This document shows positions 8,723 to 17,642 of a stretch of 64,000 nt of DNA, piece after piece. Location of the stretch: assembly GCA_016700335.1 (NCBI GenBank), contig CP065014.1:657001-721000 (forward strand), read 5' to 3'. Position 1 is the stretch's first letter; each line of letters begins with the position of its first letter. The stretch comes from Chlorobiota bacterium (GTDB lineage: Bacteria; Bacteroidota; Ignavibacteria; OLB7). Made by a program: the position numbers and the translations under genes. Below the pieces are notes generated by a model that was given only the letters and a program-made list of their open reading frames with translations, had not been told where the DNA came from and ran no database searches.

Positions 8723-10453
8723 CTAGTATATCCTATTTGAGTTAAAATCTATTGTTCTAGTTTTGGTTTTAAAAGACAATTTGATGACACCGCTTCCTAA
8801 AATTGATTCACAATTATCAGATTTAAACAAATAATTATAATCTAAAAATTGTGATGAACTGGATATAAATGATTTATTTGTAAAATCGTACTTTATTTTT
8901 ATTCCCTTATAATTTTTATAACTAAAAACTGAATTCTGGACTTTTAAACAATCCTTTTTAGTTTTGGTTTCAATTATATTTTTAAATAAATTTAAATTTA
9001 TTTTTGGATCATTTGAACACTCAAAAATATATCCATTTTTATTTGAAAAACTTCTAATTCTATAATTTGCCTCCTCATCAATCCATTTATAATTTTTGTC
9101 AATTGGGTAAATTGCAACTAAAGTAGATTCAAATAAACAAAAAATCCAACCAGACTTTGAATTAAAAATAGTGTCAACAGTTTTTGGAATGTAAAGATCA
9201 GAATGTAAAGAATTGCTATTTGTTGGAAATGAATACATTGATAAAAGTGTATTTTCAAATTGATATATTTTTTCATAAAATGAACCTCCAATCCATTTAT
9301 TCTCATTACCATAACTTGCTTTTGATTTGATTATATTCTCAGCTATTAGCTCTGGCTCTTCAGGAAAGAACATACCTAGTTCTTTTGAATCAGATTGAGG
9401 GTTGAGTGAAAAAATTGTATTATTATGTTTTTTTGAATTAAAAGTTATATCAAATGAATGCTGTTGGATTGGCTGAATTAAATCTCCAGAAATTGAACCC
9501 ATACAATAATTTGGGGTCATGAAATTATATCTGAATATAGTTTTATATCTTTTATCAGAGAATCGAATAAATGCTCTAGATAGTTTTTGTTCTATGTTTA
9601 TAGTATTTTTTTCACGATTATGAGCAATCTCCTTTATTATTTGTGGACATTTAAAATTACTTAAAGCAGCAAATACTAAATCAGGTAATATAAAATCTAT
9701 TTCATCCTCAAAAAAAAGTTGCCCATAACTTGTTGATTCAGCTTTTAGAGGGTTAATTACAGAATTATCTCCATCCCTTGAATGTGCACCACAATAATTT
9801 CCATTTAGGTAATCAAAGGAATAGTCTGCTAGAATTAACTCCAACATCATTGTACATTTATTTTGTAGAATTGGATCTTGAACAAAATCATGTAATAGAA
9901 TAAGTGGTGTAATATAGTAATAAGTATACCTTGGTGAATCCCATTCTGTAATCCCATATTTTGATGATTCATTAATCCAATTTTCTAGGTACTCTTTAGA
10001 TTCGTTATAATTTTCAATACTACTTTTACCATTAAACCAAAAAGTTGAATCTAGATTTTTCCATTCTTGTGAAAATAGCAATAAAGAACTATAATACATC
10101 AAAAAATGGTTCTCAGTGTCACCTCTATAGGGTGTATATTTTTTCCAAAGTTCTCTAAACTTACATTTTGTTATTGAATCCAATTTATTCTTTGTATTAA
10201 AATAAAATCCGCAACTGCTATACATCCAGAACATATCACCTTTTGGATTGTTAATTAAAGTATCTAATTGTAATTTTGTAGTAGGTAAATCCGTCATTGT
10301 ATAATACTTAGCTGTCAAAACATTATAGTCACATTTTTTTAGTTGTGAAATTGAATTTAGTACCTTTTCAACTTGTATTTGTGTTGGGTTTTGAGAATAT
10401 AAAGACTTGAATAATCCAAATATTATTACAGTTACTATTTGTAATTTTTTCAT
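8723..10453 (-). CDS. Exported protein of unknown function, possibly alpha/alpha-toroid type
   Basis: A 576-residue protein from the ATG at 10453, whose product begins with a clean signal peptide (MKKLQIVTVIIFGLFKSLYSQ). An in-frame ATG at 10480 would add nine residues ahead of it. The first half is rich in aromatic and helical segments (ENHFLMYYSSLLLFSQEW, WDSPRYTYYYITPLILLHDF, CGAHSRDGD), and the second half looks beta-rich. That layout resembles the helical-toroid plus beta-sandwich form of polysaccharide lyases and heparinase-like proteins, but I see no motif that would prove it. It ends at RTIDFNSNRIY without a T9SS domain, so it is probably periplasmic. It is flanked by divergent gmhA and has no operon partner. 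Confidence 0.6.
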   Translation of the reverse strand: MKKLQIVTVIIFGLFKSLYSQNPTQIQVEKVLNSISQLKKCDYNVLTAKYYTMTDLPTTKLQLDTLINNPKGDMFWMYSSCGFYFNTKNKLDSITKCKFRELWKKYTPYRGDTENHFLMYYSSLLLFSQEWKNLDSTFWFNGKSSIENYNESKEYLENWINESSKYGITEWDSPRYTYYYITPLILLHDFVQDPILQNKCTMMLELILADYSFDYLNGNYCGAHSRDGDNSVINPLKAESTSYGQLFFEDEIDFILPDLVFAALSNFKCPQIIKEIAHNREKNTINIEQKLSRAFIRFSDKRYKTIFRYNFMTPNYCMGSISGDLIQPIQQHSFDITFNSKKHNNTIFSLNPQSDSKELGMFFPEEPELIAENIIKSKASYGNENKWIGGSFYEKIYQFENTLLSMYSFPTNSNSLHSDLYIPKTVDTIFNSKSGWIFCLFESTLVAIYPIDKNYKWIDEEANYRIRSFSNKNGYIFECSNDPKINLNLFKNIIETKTKKDCLKVQNSVFSYKNYKGIKIKYDFTNKSFISSSSQFLDYNYLFKSDNCESILGSGVIKLSFKTKTRTIDFNSNRIY

Positions 10454-10590
10454 AGTTAAAATGAACCTTAGTTTTACCAAATGATTGTTTAGATTTACTT
10501 AATTTAATTCATTTATTTGAAACTAAATAAATTGAATTAATTTTTTATAAAATTACTTAACTTAATAAATAAATATATTCGTAAATAATT

Positions 10591-11178
10591 ATGATGAATT
10601 TTTCTGATTATAAAGATTATACAAATAAGGCAATAAACTCAGTAATAGAGGAAGAAGTACAACAATTTATTGAAACATTGTATGAAGCTTACAAAAGAGG
10701 TTCAACAATTTATGTTATAGGTAATGGAGGTTCAGCTGCAAATGCAAGCCATTTTGCACAAGATTTAGCAAAGGGTACAAGGGCAAATGTAAATCAAATA
10801 AAATGTATTCGAGCTTTATCATTAACTGATAATTTTGCTTTCTTTTCAGCGTTAGGTAATGATGAAGGATATGATTCTGTGTTTGTTCAGCAGCTTAGAA
10901 CTTTCGCAAAACAAGATGATGTATTGGTTGCTATTTCTGGTTCTGGAAATAGTAAAAACGTTATCAAAGCGGTTGAGTATGCAAACAGTCATGGAATCAA
11001 GACAATAGGCGTTACTGGATTTAATGGTGGTGAACTTATCAATATTGTAAATGAAAAAGTTCATGTACCATTAAATGATATGTGTACAGCTGAAAGTGTG
11101 CATACTGTTGTATTTCATTATGTAATTTTAAATCTTCTTGAAAAAATGAAAGAGGAGTTTTCACTTGAGAACTCTTAA
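10591..11178 (+). CDS. gmhA: SIS-domain phosphoheptose isomerase (GmhA-like)
   Basis: A 195-residue single SIS domain. The sugar-phosphate loops are intact: GNGGSAANASHFAQDL (near 46), SLTDNFAF (near 78) and ISGSGNSKNV (near 118), and the C-terminal helix has ESVHTVVFH, carrying the histidines typical of GmhA. GmhA converts sedoheptulose 7-phosphate to D-glycero-D-manno-heptose 7-phosphate, feeding ADP-heptose for lipopolysaccharide core or GDP-heptose for other glycans. No hldE or gmhB gene is nearby. Two ATG codons are adjacent (10591 and 10594), so the exact start is ambiguous by one residue. The SIS/GmhA subfamily is clear; the physiological heptose route is inferred. Confidence 0.85.
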   Translation: MMNFSDYKDYTNKAINSVIEEEVQQFIETLYEAYKRGSTIYVIGNGGSAANASHFAQDLAKGTRANVNQIKCIRALSLTDNFAFFSALGNDEGYDSVFVQQLRTFAKQDDVLVAISGSGNSKNVIKAVEYANSHGIKTIGVTGFNGGELINIVNEKVHVPLNDMCTAESVHTVVFHYVILNLLEKMKEEFSLENS

Positions 11179-11293
11179 ATCAATAATTAGTAAAAAGAGT
11201 AATTTTTATATTCAAAATATATTCAATTTTAAAATTATTAGAAATAGTTTTGACACCAGTATTAAACAATGTAAAGAATAAAAATATAGATTT

Positions 11294-12370
11294 ATGAGAA
11301 TACTTTACATAATAACTTTTGCTTTTTGTTTAACTAAAGGATTCTCTCAAAGTAATTCGTTACCAAATGATGGGCGTTATGTTGCCGCATTCACAGAGTT
11401 TCCATTGGGTGCAAAAGCTTTAGCACTTGGTGGTGCATTTACTGCCTTAGCTAATGATGGATCAGCTTTTTATTGGAATCCTGCTGGTGTTGCATTAATA
11501 GAAAATAAACTTTTATCTGGAATGTATTCATCTCAATATGGAAGCATTGGTACTCCATTAGCTGGGTATTATTTTGCAGGTTGGACTATGCCTGTAAAAA
11601 CAATTGGACTCTCTATTAATTGGATGAGGTTTGCAGTAACAGATATTCCATATTATGACGATTTATCTAAAATTCCAACAGCTTACGAAAGATATAAAAG
11701 AATCAAAAGTTCACCACCTTCCGAAACTTTTTCAGACAACGAAGATTTGTTCTCATTAAGTTTTGCTAAAAATCTCACTCCATCTTTAGATTTTGGTTGG
11801 AGTGTTTCAAGAGTTCCAATAGAAATTCCAGTTGGTGCCAATCTAAAAATTATACGTCAATCAGTAGCTGATAATAATGCTACTGCTATTGGAATTGATT
11901 TTGGTTTTATAGTTAAAATTAATATGCAAGATATTGTTCTCTCAGATGATTGGCCAATTATTTCTGGTGGAGTTTGTATTAAAGATATTGGTGGCTCAAC
12001 TCTTTCTTGGGAACAAACAAAACAAGAAGAAGAAATTAGGTCAGTAACTAATTTTGGTTTTTCTTATCAACAACCTTTAAAGCAATATGAGCTCAAAATA
12101 ATTGCAAGTTATGATCATTCAGGTTTGTATGGCGGTGAAAACAAATTTGGAATTGAGGCAGAATATAGAAAACAATTTAGTTTCAGATTTGGTTTAAATA
12201 GTTCAACTTTAGCTGTTGGCGCTGGAGTCAATTTTAATTTTTTTGATGTTGATTATGCATATCTTGCACCTTCTTCAAATCAATTGGGTAATGTTCATAG
12301 AATTGGAGTTTCGTTTAACTTTGATAAGCTCATTGAGAATAAAAAGACTCAAAGCGTTGTTAACCCATAA
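11294..12370 (+). CDS. PorV/PorQ-family outer-membrane beta-barrel protein
   Basis: A 358-residue exported protein with signal peptide (residues 1-18, ending FSQ). The early motif LGAKALALGGAFTALANDGSAFYWNPAG (about 37-65) is diagnostic of the PorV/PorQ (UPF0164) group, FadL-related barrels that escort T9SS cargo at the outer membrane or attach its A-LPS anchor. The C-terminal half shows alternating beta-strand sequence ending in GVSFNF near the barrel terminus. The window also encodes proteins with T9SS sorting domains, consistent with this role. Several paralogues usually coexist in a genome, so whether this one is PorV itself cannot be decided. It precedes a lipoprotein gene by 25 bases, suggesting co-transcription. 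Confidence 0.8.
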   Translation: MRILYIITFAFCLTKGFSQSNSLPNDGRYVAAFTEFPLGAKALALGGAFTALANDGSAFYWNPAGVALIENKLLSGMYSSQYGSIGTPLAGYYFAGWTMPVKTIGLSINWMRFAVTDIPYYDDLSKIPTAYERYKRIKSSPPSETFSDNEDLFSLSFAKNLTPSLDFGWSVSRVPIEIPVGANLKIIRQSVADNNATAIGIDFGFIVKINMQDIVLSDDWPIISGGVCIKDIGGSTLSWEQTKQEEEIRSVTNFGFSYQQPLKQYELKIIASYDHSGLYGGENKFGIEAEYRKQFSFRFGLNSSTLAVGAGVNFNFFDVDYAYLAPSSNQLGNVHRIGVSFNFDKLIENKKTQSVVNP

Positions 12371-12395
12371 AAATAATTCACACCAAATTTGAATC

Positions 12396-13184
12396 ATGAA
12401 AAATTACAATTTCAATTTTTATTTAAGTTTAAAGTATATTTTAATAGCTGTAATTTTTTTAGTTTATTCTTGCTCTTCTGTCGCTCCTGATCTGACTCAG
12501 CCTCCAGCTCCAAAAATGATTCCATATTCTGGCTCTCCATTTATTGATTCAGGTATTAGACCTTACCCAGATGCAGAAGGCGTTGGTGCAATTATTATAG
12601 AATGGAATAATTCTCTAAAACTAAAAGAAACTTCAATTAAGAAAGATTTTGGTGGTTATTATCTATATAGAAGTTCTGAAGTTGATTCTAATGGAGTACC
12701 ATTTAAGTTTGTTAAAATTAGAATTCTTATTGCAGCTTCTGGAGAAGTAGATTCAATAGTTATTGATCCTGAAGTTGATATTGAAAAAACATTTTTTTAT
12801 TTTGTAAAAGGTTTTAGTAAAATTGATAATTCTAATGAAGGACCATCTTCTGATACAGTTAATTTCACTTTAGTTAAAAAACCTATTTTGCAGTTTCCAA
12901 AAGGTGAAGTAACTGATAGTGTTTCTACATTTACATTTAATAATATATCTGGAGGTGAGGTTTCAATTCAAGTATATGAGGTAGATCATGATGAAAAAAA
13001 TATTCCATTAGATACATTATGGCAAGAGAAATTTTCAATTCCATTATCAAATTCAATTCAAAAAATTGGTTATAATGGAAAGAGATTAATCAATGGTAGA
13101 ACTTACAAATGGAGATTAGATAAAACATTTGGAAACAATCCTCGAGCAGCTTCATCAAAGTGGAGTATATTTAATTATAAATAA
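12396..13184 (+). CDS. Lipoprotein of unknown function
   Basis: A 262-residue protein with an N-terminal hydrophobic segment and lipobox VYSC (cysteine near residue 26), followed by a proline-rich linker (PDLTQPPAPKMIPYSG). Residues 55-150 (IIIEWNNS, GGYYLYRSSE, FFYFVKGFSK) have the strand pattern of a fibronectin type III-like fold, followed by a second beta domain ending YKWRLDKTF. It is probably an outer-membrane lipoprotein. It lies directly downstream of the PorV-like gene, which may place it in T9SS or envelope assembly, but that is only context. No named family recognised. Confidence 0.65.
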   Translation: MKNYNFNFYLSLKYILIAVIFLVYSCSSVAPDLTQPPAPKMIPYSGSPFIDSGIRPYPDAEGVGAIIIEWNNSLKLKETSIKKDFGGYYLYRSSEVDSNGVPFKFVKIRILIAASGEVDSIVIDPEVDIEKTFFYFVKGFSKIDNSNEGPSSDTVNFTLVKKPILQFPKGEVTDSVSTFTFNNISGGEVSIQVYEVDHDEKNIPLDTLWQEKFSIPLSNSIQKIGYNGKRLINGRTYKWRLDKTFGNNPRAASSKWSIFNYK

Positions 13185-13248
13185 AATAATTAAACATATA
13201 AATTTTACAATTTAACCATTCTTTAGAAGAATAATATCAAATCAATTT

Positions 13249-14709
13249 TTGCAAAAATTTAATACATATTTAAAATCATTAAAAATTGATTTTCTAACAA
13301 TTGTAATTGCACTTATTGGAACTTTAATTGCTCTATACTCAGCAGAATCACTTCAAGAAATTGCTTTATCTTTAAAAACAAGTATTCCAATTGAAATTAT
13401 TTTTATAGGTATTCCATTAGGGATTTTAGTAGTTTATTGCATTTGGTTAAATGAAAAAATTTGGGTTTATGCAGTAATATTAATGCACTGTTTAATTCTT
13501 GTAAATCAGAAAGAGGGAATAGGTATTCAAGAGGTAATGTTTTCAGTTTCAGTTTTAGTTGGGCTTCCAGTTTGGTTTATTAAAGAATTGATAATTCATA
13601 AAAGAAAAATTGCTAAAACTGGATTTGATGTGTTGTTATTATCTTTCTTTATAATTATGAGTGTTACATCATTTATTACAATGATGTTAAATAATGGTAA
13701 CCCTTTAAATTATATAAAAGAATGGGTTATCATATTAGATTTTTTAATGTTTTTTCCTATTAGGAATTCTTTAAATTCAAAGAAAGATATACAAATATTA
13801 CTATTAATGTTAATTCTCTTAGCATTAATAAATGGCATTACAAATTTAGTATATTATCGTCAAAATATATTAAAAGCTGCTTTTCAATGGGAAATTTTGG
13901 CAGGTCGTAAAACAGCAAATGAGCCAATTTCAATCGTACTTTTAATTATTGGTTCAACAATCTTTGCACATGCTAAAGCAAAAAAAATGCTTTTAATATC
14001 ATTGATTCTTTCAGCATTGGGTTTGTTGTTTTTAACCATTTCATTTTCAAGGGGACCAATTGTAAGTGGATTAATAGCAGTTGTTATTATGACCACTAGG
14101 ATTAAATTTAAAAATTCAATAAAAACTTATTTAGCAATAATTGTATCAGTACTTTTAGGGGCTGGATTAATGTATGTTCTATTTCCTAATATTATTAAGA
14201 ACATTGGTATAGCAGTTTCATCAAGGCTTGGTAGCGTTGCTTCTGTTGCAAGTGATGTATCATTAGGGTCAAGGGTAGCTGAATCAACTACAATTCTTAA
14301 AGGATACATTGCAAGATCACCAATTTTAGGTGTAGGTTTTGGTGTTAATTATAGTTTTTATGACCCATTAACTCAAGAAACTATTACAAGGTCTTATATA
14401 CATAATGGTTATATATGGTCGTTGTTTAAATTTGGAATCCCAATTGCAATTTACTTTCTATTTCTACTTTTATATCCAATTTTTATTCTTTTATATAATA
14501 ATGATAAAAGTGATGAGTTTAAAAGAGCACTTTCAGCTGGTGTAATTGGTTATATTATTTGTGCATTAATTATGAATAATACATCAAGTCAATTTACTCA
14601 ATATGCTGGTGCGTTAAATATGATGCTTGCATGGGTTTTTACAGATTACGTATGTAGAAATAAAGATAATGAAATTACAACAAAAGATAATTTGAAAGAA
14701 TTAAATTAA
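13249..14709 (+). CDS. O-antigen ligase/polymerase-like membrane protein (Wzy/WaaL group)
   Basis: A 486-residue inner-membrane protein with about ten to twelve hydrophobic helices and a central periplasmic loop (about 330-385). The loop region holds GVGFGVNYSFYDP and ...SYIHNGYIWSLFKFG: the G-V-G-F...H-N-x-[YF] pattern is typical of the WzyC superfamily, which polymerises O-antigen repeats or ligates glycans to lipid A core. The strand just before it has SFSRGPIVSG, also typical. The start is TTG at 13249; the earliest ATG in frame lies well inside the first helices. It follows the lipoprotein by 64 bases. Polymerase versus ligase cannot be told apart by sequence. Confidence 0.78.
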   Translation: MQKFNTYLKSLKIDFLTIVIALIGTLIALYSAESLQEIALSLKTSIPIEIIFIGIPLGILVVYCIWLNEKIWVYAVILMHCLILVNQKEGIGIQEVMFSVSVLVGLPVWFIKELIIHKRKIAKTGFDVLLLSFFIIMSVTSFITMMLNNGNPLNYIKEWVIILDFLMFFPIRNSLNSKKDIQILLLMLILLALINGITNLVYYRQNILKAAFQWEILAGRKTANEPISIVLLIIGSTIFAHAKAKKMLLISLILSALGLLFLTISFSRGPIVSGLIAVVIMTTRIKFKNSIKTYLAIIVSVLLGAGLMYVLFPNIIKNIGIAVSSRLGSVASVASDVSLGSRVAESTTILKGYIARSPILGVGFGVNYSFYDPLTQETITRSYIHNGYIWSLFKFGIPIAIYFLFLLLYPIFILLYNNDKSDEFKRALSAGVIGYIICALIMNNTSSQFTQYAGALNMMLAWVFTDYVCRNKDNEITTKDNLKELN

Positions 14710-14711
14710 AA

Positions 14712-14742
14712 TAGGCTAAGAATATATATATATCTTAGCCTA
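14712..14742. terminator. Hairpin between converging genes
   Basis: A perfect 10-bp stem TAGGCTAAGA/TCTTAGCCTA (14712-14721 with 14733-14742) flanks an ATATATATATA loop that can pair further. It lies between the ends of the O-antigen ligase-like gene (plus) and hflX (minus). On the minus side the hairpin is followed by TTTTAATTT, so it can serve hflX and perhaps both. Confidence 0.75.
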
Positions 14743-14768
14743 CAATCGTCTACAATTTTTTTTGAAAT

Positions 14769-16148
14769 TTATTCCTTCTCAAAATCTATGTCCTTATATT
14801 CCAATTTAATCGCTTTTGCATTAGCTAATGCAGATTGAATTCTCTGATTAACTTTATTAGCATATCTAATTTTTAAATAAGCAAATTCATTATCAAATTT
14901 CTTTTTTAAAATATCAGCTAAATCATGTAAACCAGAAACAACATAATAATTTTCTAAAGGGAGTTTAATCAACTGTTCAACAAAAGTATCTTCTATAGCA
15001 GATATAATGCGATCTTTAAGTGTTTGAATTCCTAAACCCTTTTGAGCAGAAATTGATATAGATGTTGAATCTAAATTCCTTAAGTCAAATAACCTTTCAT
15101 CATCTTTAACTAATTTATCAATTTTGTTAAGAACCATTATAATTGGAATGTTCTGGGCATCAATTTGGGAAAGAGTTTCGTTTACAACTTGAATTTGATC
15201 TAGTGCACTTACTTGAGTTGAATCAACAACATGTAACAATAAATCAGCTTCTTTAACTTCTGATAAAGTAGATCTAAAACTAGCAATTAAATGTTGTGGT
15301 AATTTTCTGATAAATCCTACTGTATCTGAAAGTAACATTACTCTTCCATGTTCTAGATCTACTGAACGGACAGTTGCATCCAAGGTTGCAAAGAGTTGAT
15401 TCTCAACATAAACTCCAGCTCCAGACAATTCATTCATTAATGTAGATTTGCCAGCATTAGTATAGCCAACAAGTGCAACTCTAAACTTATCACCACGACC
15501 TTTACGTTGTGTTTCTCTTTGGGTTTCAATTTTATCAAGCTTTTCTCTAAGTAATGCAATGCGAATTTTAATTGCCCTTCTGTCAGTTTCTATTTGGGTT
15601 TCACCCGGACCTTTAGTTCCAATCCCTCCAAATTGTTTTGATAAATGTGTCCACATCCTTGTTAAACGAGGCATCAGATATTGCAATTGAGCCAATTCAA
15701 CTTGAGTTTTAGCTTCGCTTGATTTTGCACGAGAAGAAAAAATATCTAATATTAATCCTGCTCTATCAAGAACTTTAATCTTGAATTGAGTTTCAAGGTT
15801 CCTAATTTGAACTGGTGAAAGTTCATCATCAGCAATGAACAAAGTAATTTTATCTCTTTCAATTATATCTCGTATCTCTTCCATTTTACCTTTTCCAATG
15901 TAGTATCTACCATCTGGATGTGGCAAAATCTGCATAAATTTATCCACAACTAAAGCTCCAGCCGTATCAGCTAATAATGCTAATTCTTCTAAATGTTCCT
16001 CTACAATTTCTTTAGTATTTGGATAAACTACAATACCAACTAATACTGCTCTTTCAACTTCAATTTCTGTTGAATGAATAATTTGCTTTCCTTTAATAAT
16101 TTTCCCGCTAACCTCATTGGTTTGCTCTTCTAATTGGTTTGTACTCAA
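14769..16148 (-). CDS. hflX: Ribosome-associated GTPase HflX
   Basis: A 459-residue TRAFAC GTPase that binds the 50S subunit and splits stalled or stressed ribosomes. The HflX N-terminal domain covers about residues 30-190 (DGRYYIGKGKMEEI, SSRAKSSEAKTQVELAQLQYLMPRL, GGIGTKGPGETQIETDRR). The G domain follows: G1 GYTNAGKSTLMNEL, G3 DTVGFIRKLPQHL, G4 NKID. The family-specific KGPGETQ segment is intact. The C-terminal ~70 residues form the usual small domain. It stands downstream of tRNA-fMet with a large hairpin between, so it likely has its own promoter in 16149-16405. There is no Shine-Dalgarno. Confidence 0.95.
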   Translation of the reverse strand: MSTNQLEEQTNEVSGKIIKGKQIIHSTEIEVERAVLVGIVVYPNTKEIVEEHLEELALLADTAGALVVDKFMQILPHPDGRYYIGKGKMEEIRDIIERDKITLFIADDELSPVQIRNLETQFKIKVLDRAGLILDIFSSRAKSSEAKTQVELAQLQYLMPRLTRMWTHLSKQFGGIGTKGPGETQIETDRRAIKIRIALLREKLDKIETQRETQRKGRGDKFRVALVGYTNAGKSTLMNELSGAGVYVENQLFATLDATVRSVDLEHGRVMLLSDTVGFIRKLPQHLIASFRSTLSEVKEADLLLHVVDSTQVSALDQIQVVNETLSQIDAQNIPIIMVLNKIDKLVKDDERLFDLRNLDSTSISISAQKGLGIQTLKDRIISAIEDTFVEQLIKLPLENYYVVSGLHDLADILKKKFDNEFAYLKIRYANKVNQRIQSALANAKAIKLEYKDIDFEKE

Positions 16149-16405
16149 TAATTTTGTGGTATAATTCTAAAATTTGAAAAACTTGTTTAACTTAAAATGT
16201 TCAATTACTTATAAATTGAAAAATTTTGATTTTTTAAATTAGAAAAAATAAAACTTTTAATATAAAGATATATAGATTACTTGTATAAAATATGAATTTG
16301 TTACAATAGTAATTTTAAATAAAATATTTATTGGTGTAATTCCTCAAATTAATAGTAATTATTTTCTATTTATTTTAATAATAAAAGATAATTAATTTAA
16401 ACATT

Positions 16406-16456
16406 AAAAAAACACTCAAGGAATTTACTACTAGTAGTTAATTCTTTGAGTGTTTT
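16406..16456. terminator. Long imperfect hairpin downstream of tRNA-fMet
   Basis: AAAAACACTCAAGGAATT (from 16408) pairs with AATTCTTTGAGTGTTTTT (to about 16457) with one G-T wobble, and the loop contains the palindrome ACTACTAGTAGT. A/T runs flank both sides, so it looks like a bidirectional terminator ending the tRNA transcript eight bases past the gene. The rest of the gene-free stretch 16149-16405 is very AT-rich and holds nothing else I can identify except a presumed hflX promoter. Confidence 0.8.
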
Positions 16457-16464
16457 TAATTTTG

Positions 16465-16537
<73 letters not shown>

Positions 16538-16542
16538 ATATA

Positions 16543-16565
16543 AACTCAGACTAAAAGTCTGAGTT
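16543..16565. other. Perfect hairpin between rplI and tRNA-fMet
   Basis: AACTCAGACT and AGTCTGAGTT (16543-16552 and 16556-16565) form a 10-bp stem with a 3-base loop, immediately 5' of the tRNA on its strand. On the minus strand it is followed by TATAT only, so it is either a weak terminator for the rplI transcript or a processing signal in the tRNA leader. The sequence CAAAAATA at 16567-16574 reads TATTTTTG on the minus strand, a possible -7 box. Confidence 0.5.
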
Positions 16566-16583
16566 ACAAAAATACACTAAATA

Positions 16584-16604
16584 ATTTCTTTACACTAAAG
16601 AAAT
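16584..16604 (-). terminator. Possible terminator just after rplI
   Basis: ATTTCTTTA/TAAAGAAAT (16584-16592 with 16596-16604) is a perfect 9-bp, AT-rich stem with loop CAC, 12 bases past the rplI stop. It is followed on the minus strand by ATTATTT. The low GC content makes it weak. Confidence 0.45.
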
Positions 16605-16615
16605 CTAAAATGATT

Positions 16616-17074
16616 CTATTGAGCTTCAGATTTTTTATCAACAACAAAGACTTTTAAAGTAGCAATAACTTCAGGATGTAACTTTACCTGAACGTCATGC
16701 GCTCCGAGAGTTTTGATTGGTTCGCTCAAAACTATAGTTTTACGATCTACAGTATGACCTTGACGAGAAAGTTCATCGGCAATCATAGCTGTTGTAATAG
16801 AACCAAAAATTCTTTCATCTTCACCTACTTTAACCCCAAGAGTTACAGATACATTCTCTAAAAGAGCTGCTTTAGCTTTAGCATCATCAGTGAATTTAAC
16901 CATTTTAATAAGGTAACGTTTTTTTTCACTTTCAATAGCTCTAATAGCACCTGGGCTAGCACGGTAAGCAATGTCTCTTGGTATTAGAAAATTACGAGCA
17001 TATCCGTCCTTTACTTCTATTGTTTCTCCTATTGTACCAAGATTTTCTTGATTTTGTCTTAATATAACTTTCAT
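16616..17074 (-). CDS. rplI: 50S ribosomal protein bL9
   Basis: 152 residues, normal length. The N-terminal domain MKVILRQNQENLGTIGE...VKDGYARNFLIPRDIAYRAS is the bL9 signature (G-Y-A-R-N-[FY]-L-[IL]-P). A long helix and the C-terminal rRNA-binding domain (GSITTAMIADEL, LHPEVIATLKVFV) follow. bL9 bridges ribosomes near the L1 stalk base. It is the last gene of the rpsF-ssb-rplI cluster, 24 bases after ssb. The gene for bS18 (rpsR), usually found here, is absent from this gap. No Shine-Dalgarno. Confidence 0.97.
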   Translation of the reverse strand: MKVILRQNQENLGTIGETIEVKDGYARNFLIPRDIAYRASPGAIRAIESEKKRYLIKMVKFTDDAKAKAALLENVSVTLGVKVGEDERIFGSITTAMIADELSRQGHTVDRKTIVLSEPIKTLGAHDVQVKLHPEVIATLKVFVVDKKSEAQ

Positions 17075-17098
17075 GATATTGTATAATTTTATTATTTA

Positions 17099-17584
17099 CT
17101 AAACATCTCGAGATGCATCTCCAACTTCAGACATTGTTGAGAAATCATCTGTTGAAGCACTCCAAGAATCAACTTCATATGAACTATCTTCAAAAACTGT
17201 TACACCTTCATCCTCGTGAGTTGTACCATCTGTACTTACTCTTTTATTTAAGAACTGAATTCTTCTTGCTTTGATTTCAACTGTTGATCTGGTTGAACCT
17301 TCTTCACTTTGCCAAGAACGACTTTGTAGCTCACCTTCAACAACAACTGCACTTCCTTTATGAAGTTTTGATGAACAACTTTCTGCTAGTTTATTCCATG
17401 CAACAACACCTACATAACAAACATCTTCTTGCCATTTATTGTCACTTCCACGAAATTTTCTGTTTGAAGCAATTGAAAAATTTGCAACTGGTGTACCATT
17501 TCTAGTTGATCTAACTACTGGATCTTTTGTTAGATTTCCTGCAATCATTACGGAGTTTAACTCCGGCATCTTAATTTCTGCCAT
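17099..17584 (-). CDS. ssb: Single-stranded DNA-binding protein
   Basis: 161 residues. The OB fold spans about 8-115: NSVMIAGNLTKDPVVRSTRNGTPVANFSIAS, then WNKLAESCSSKLHKGSAVVVEGEL, with WQSEEGSTRSTVEIKA as the last strands. It coats single-stranded DNA in replication and repair. The C-terminus (FSTMSEVGDASRDV) lacks the acidic DDDIPF tip that bacterial SSBs use to recruit partners. It sits between rpsF and rplI, the position of ssb or priB in many bacteria. Whether this is the only SSB of the cell cannot be seen. Confidence 0.93.
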   Translation of the reverse strand: MAEIKMPELNSVMIAGNLTKDPVVRSTRNGTPVANFSIASNRKFRGSDNKWQEDVCYVGVVAWNKLAESCSSKLHKGSAVVVEGELQSRSWQSEEGSTRSTVEIKARRIQFLNKRVSTDGTTHEDEGVTVFEDSSYEVDSWSASTDDFSTMSEVGDASRDV

Positions 17585-17642
17585 AATTTTGTTTCAACGT
17601 TAATTAAATTTATTTCAACATTAATTTTAATAATAAGAAAAA

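Noticed and set aside
14712..14742. Palindrome considered as an attachment or recombination site
   Set aside because: It lies at the ends of converging genes and looks like a terminator; no second copy was noticed.
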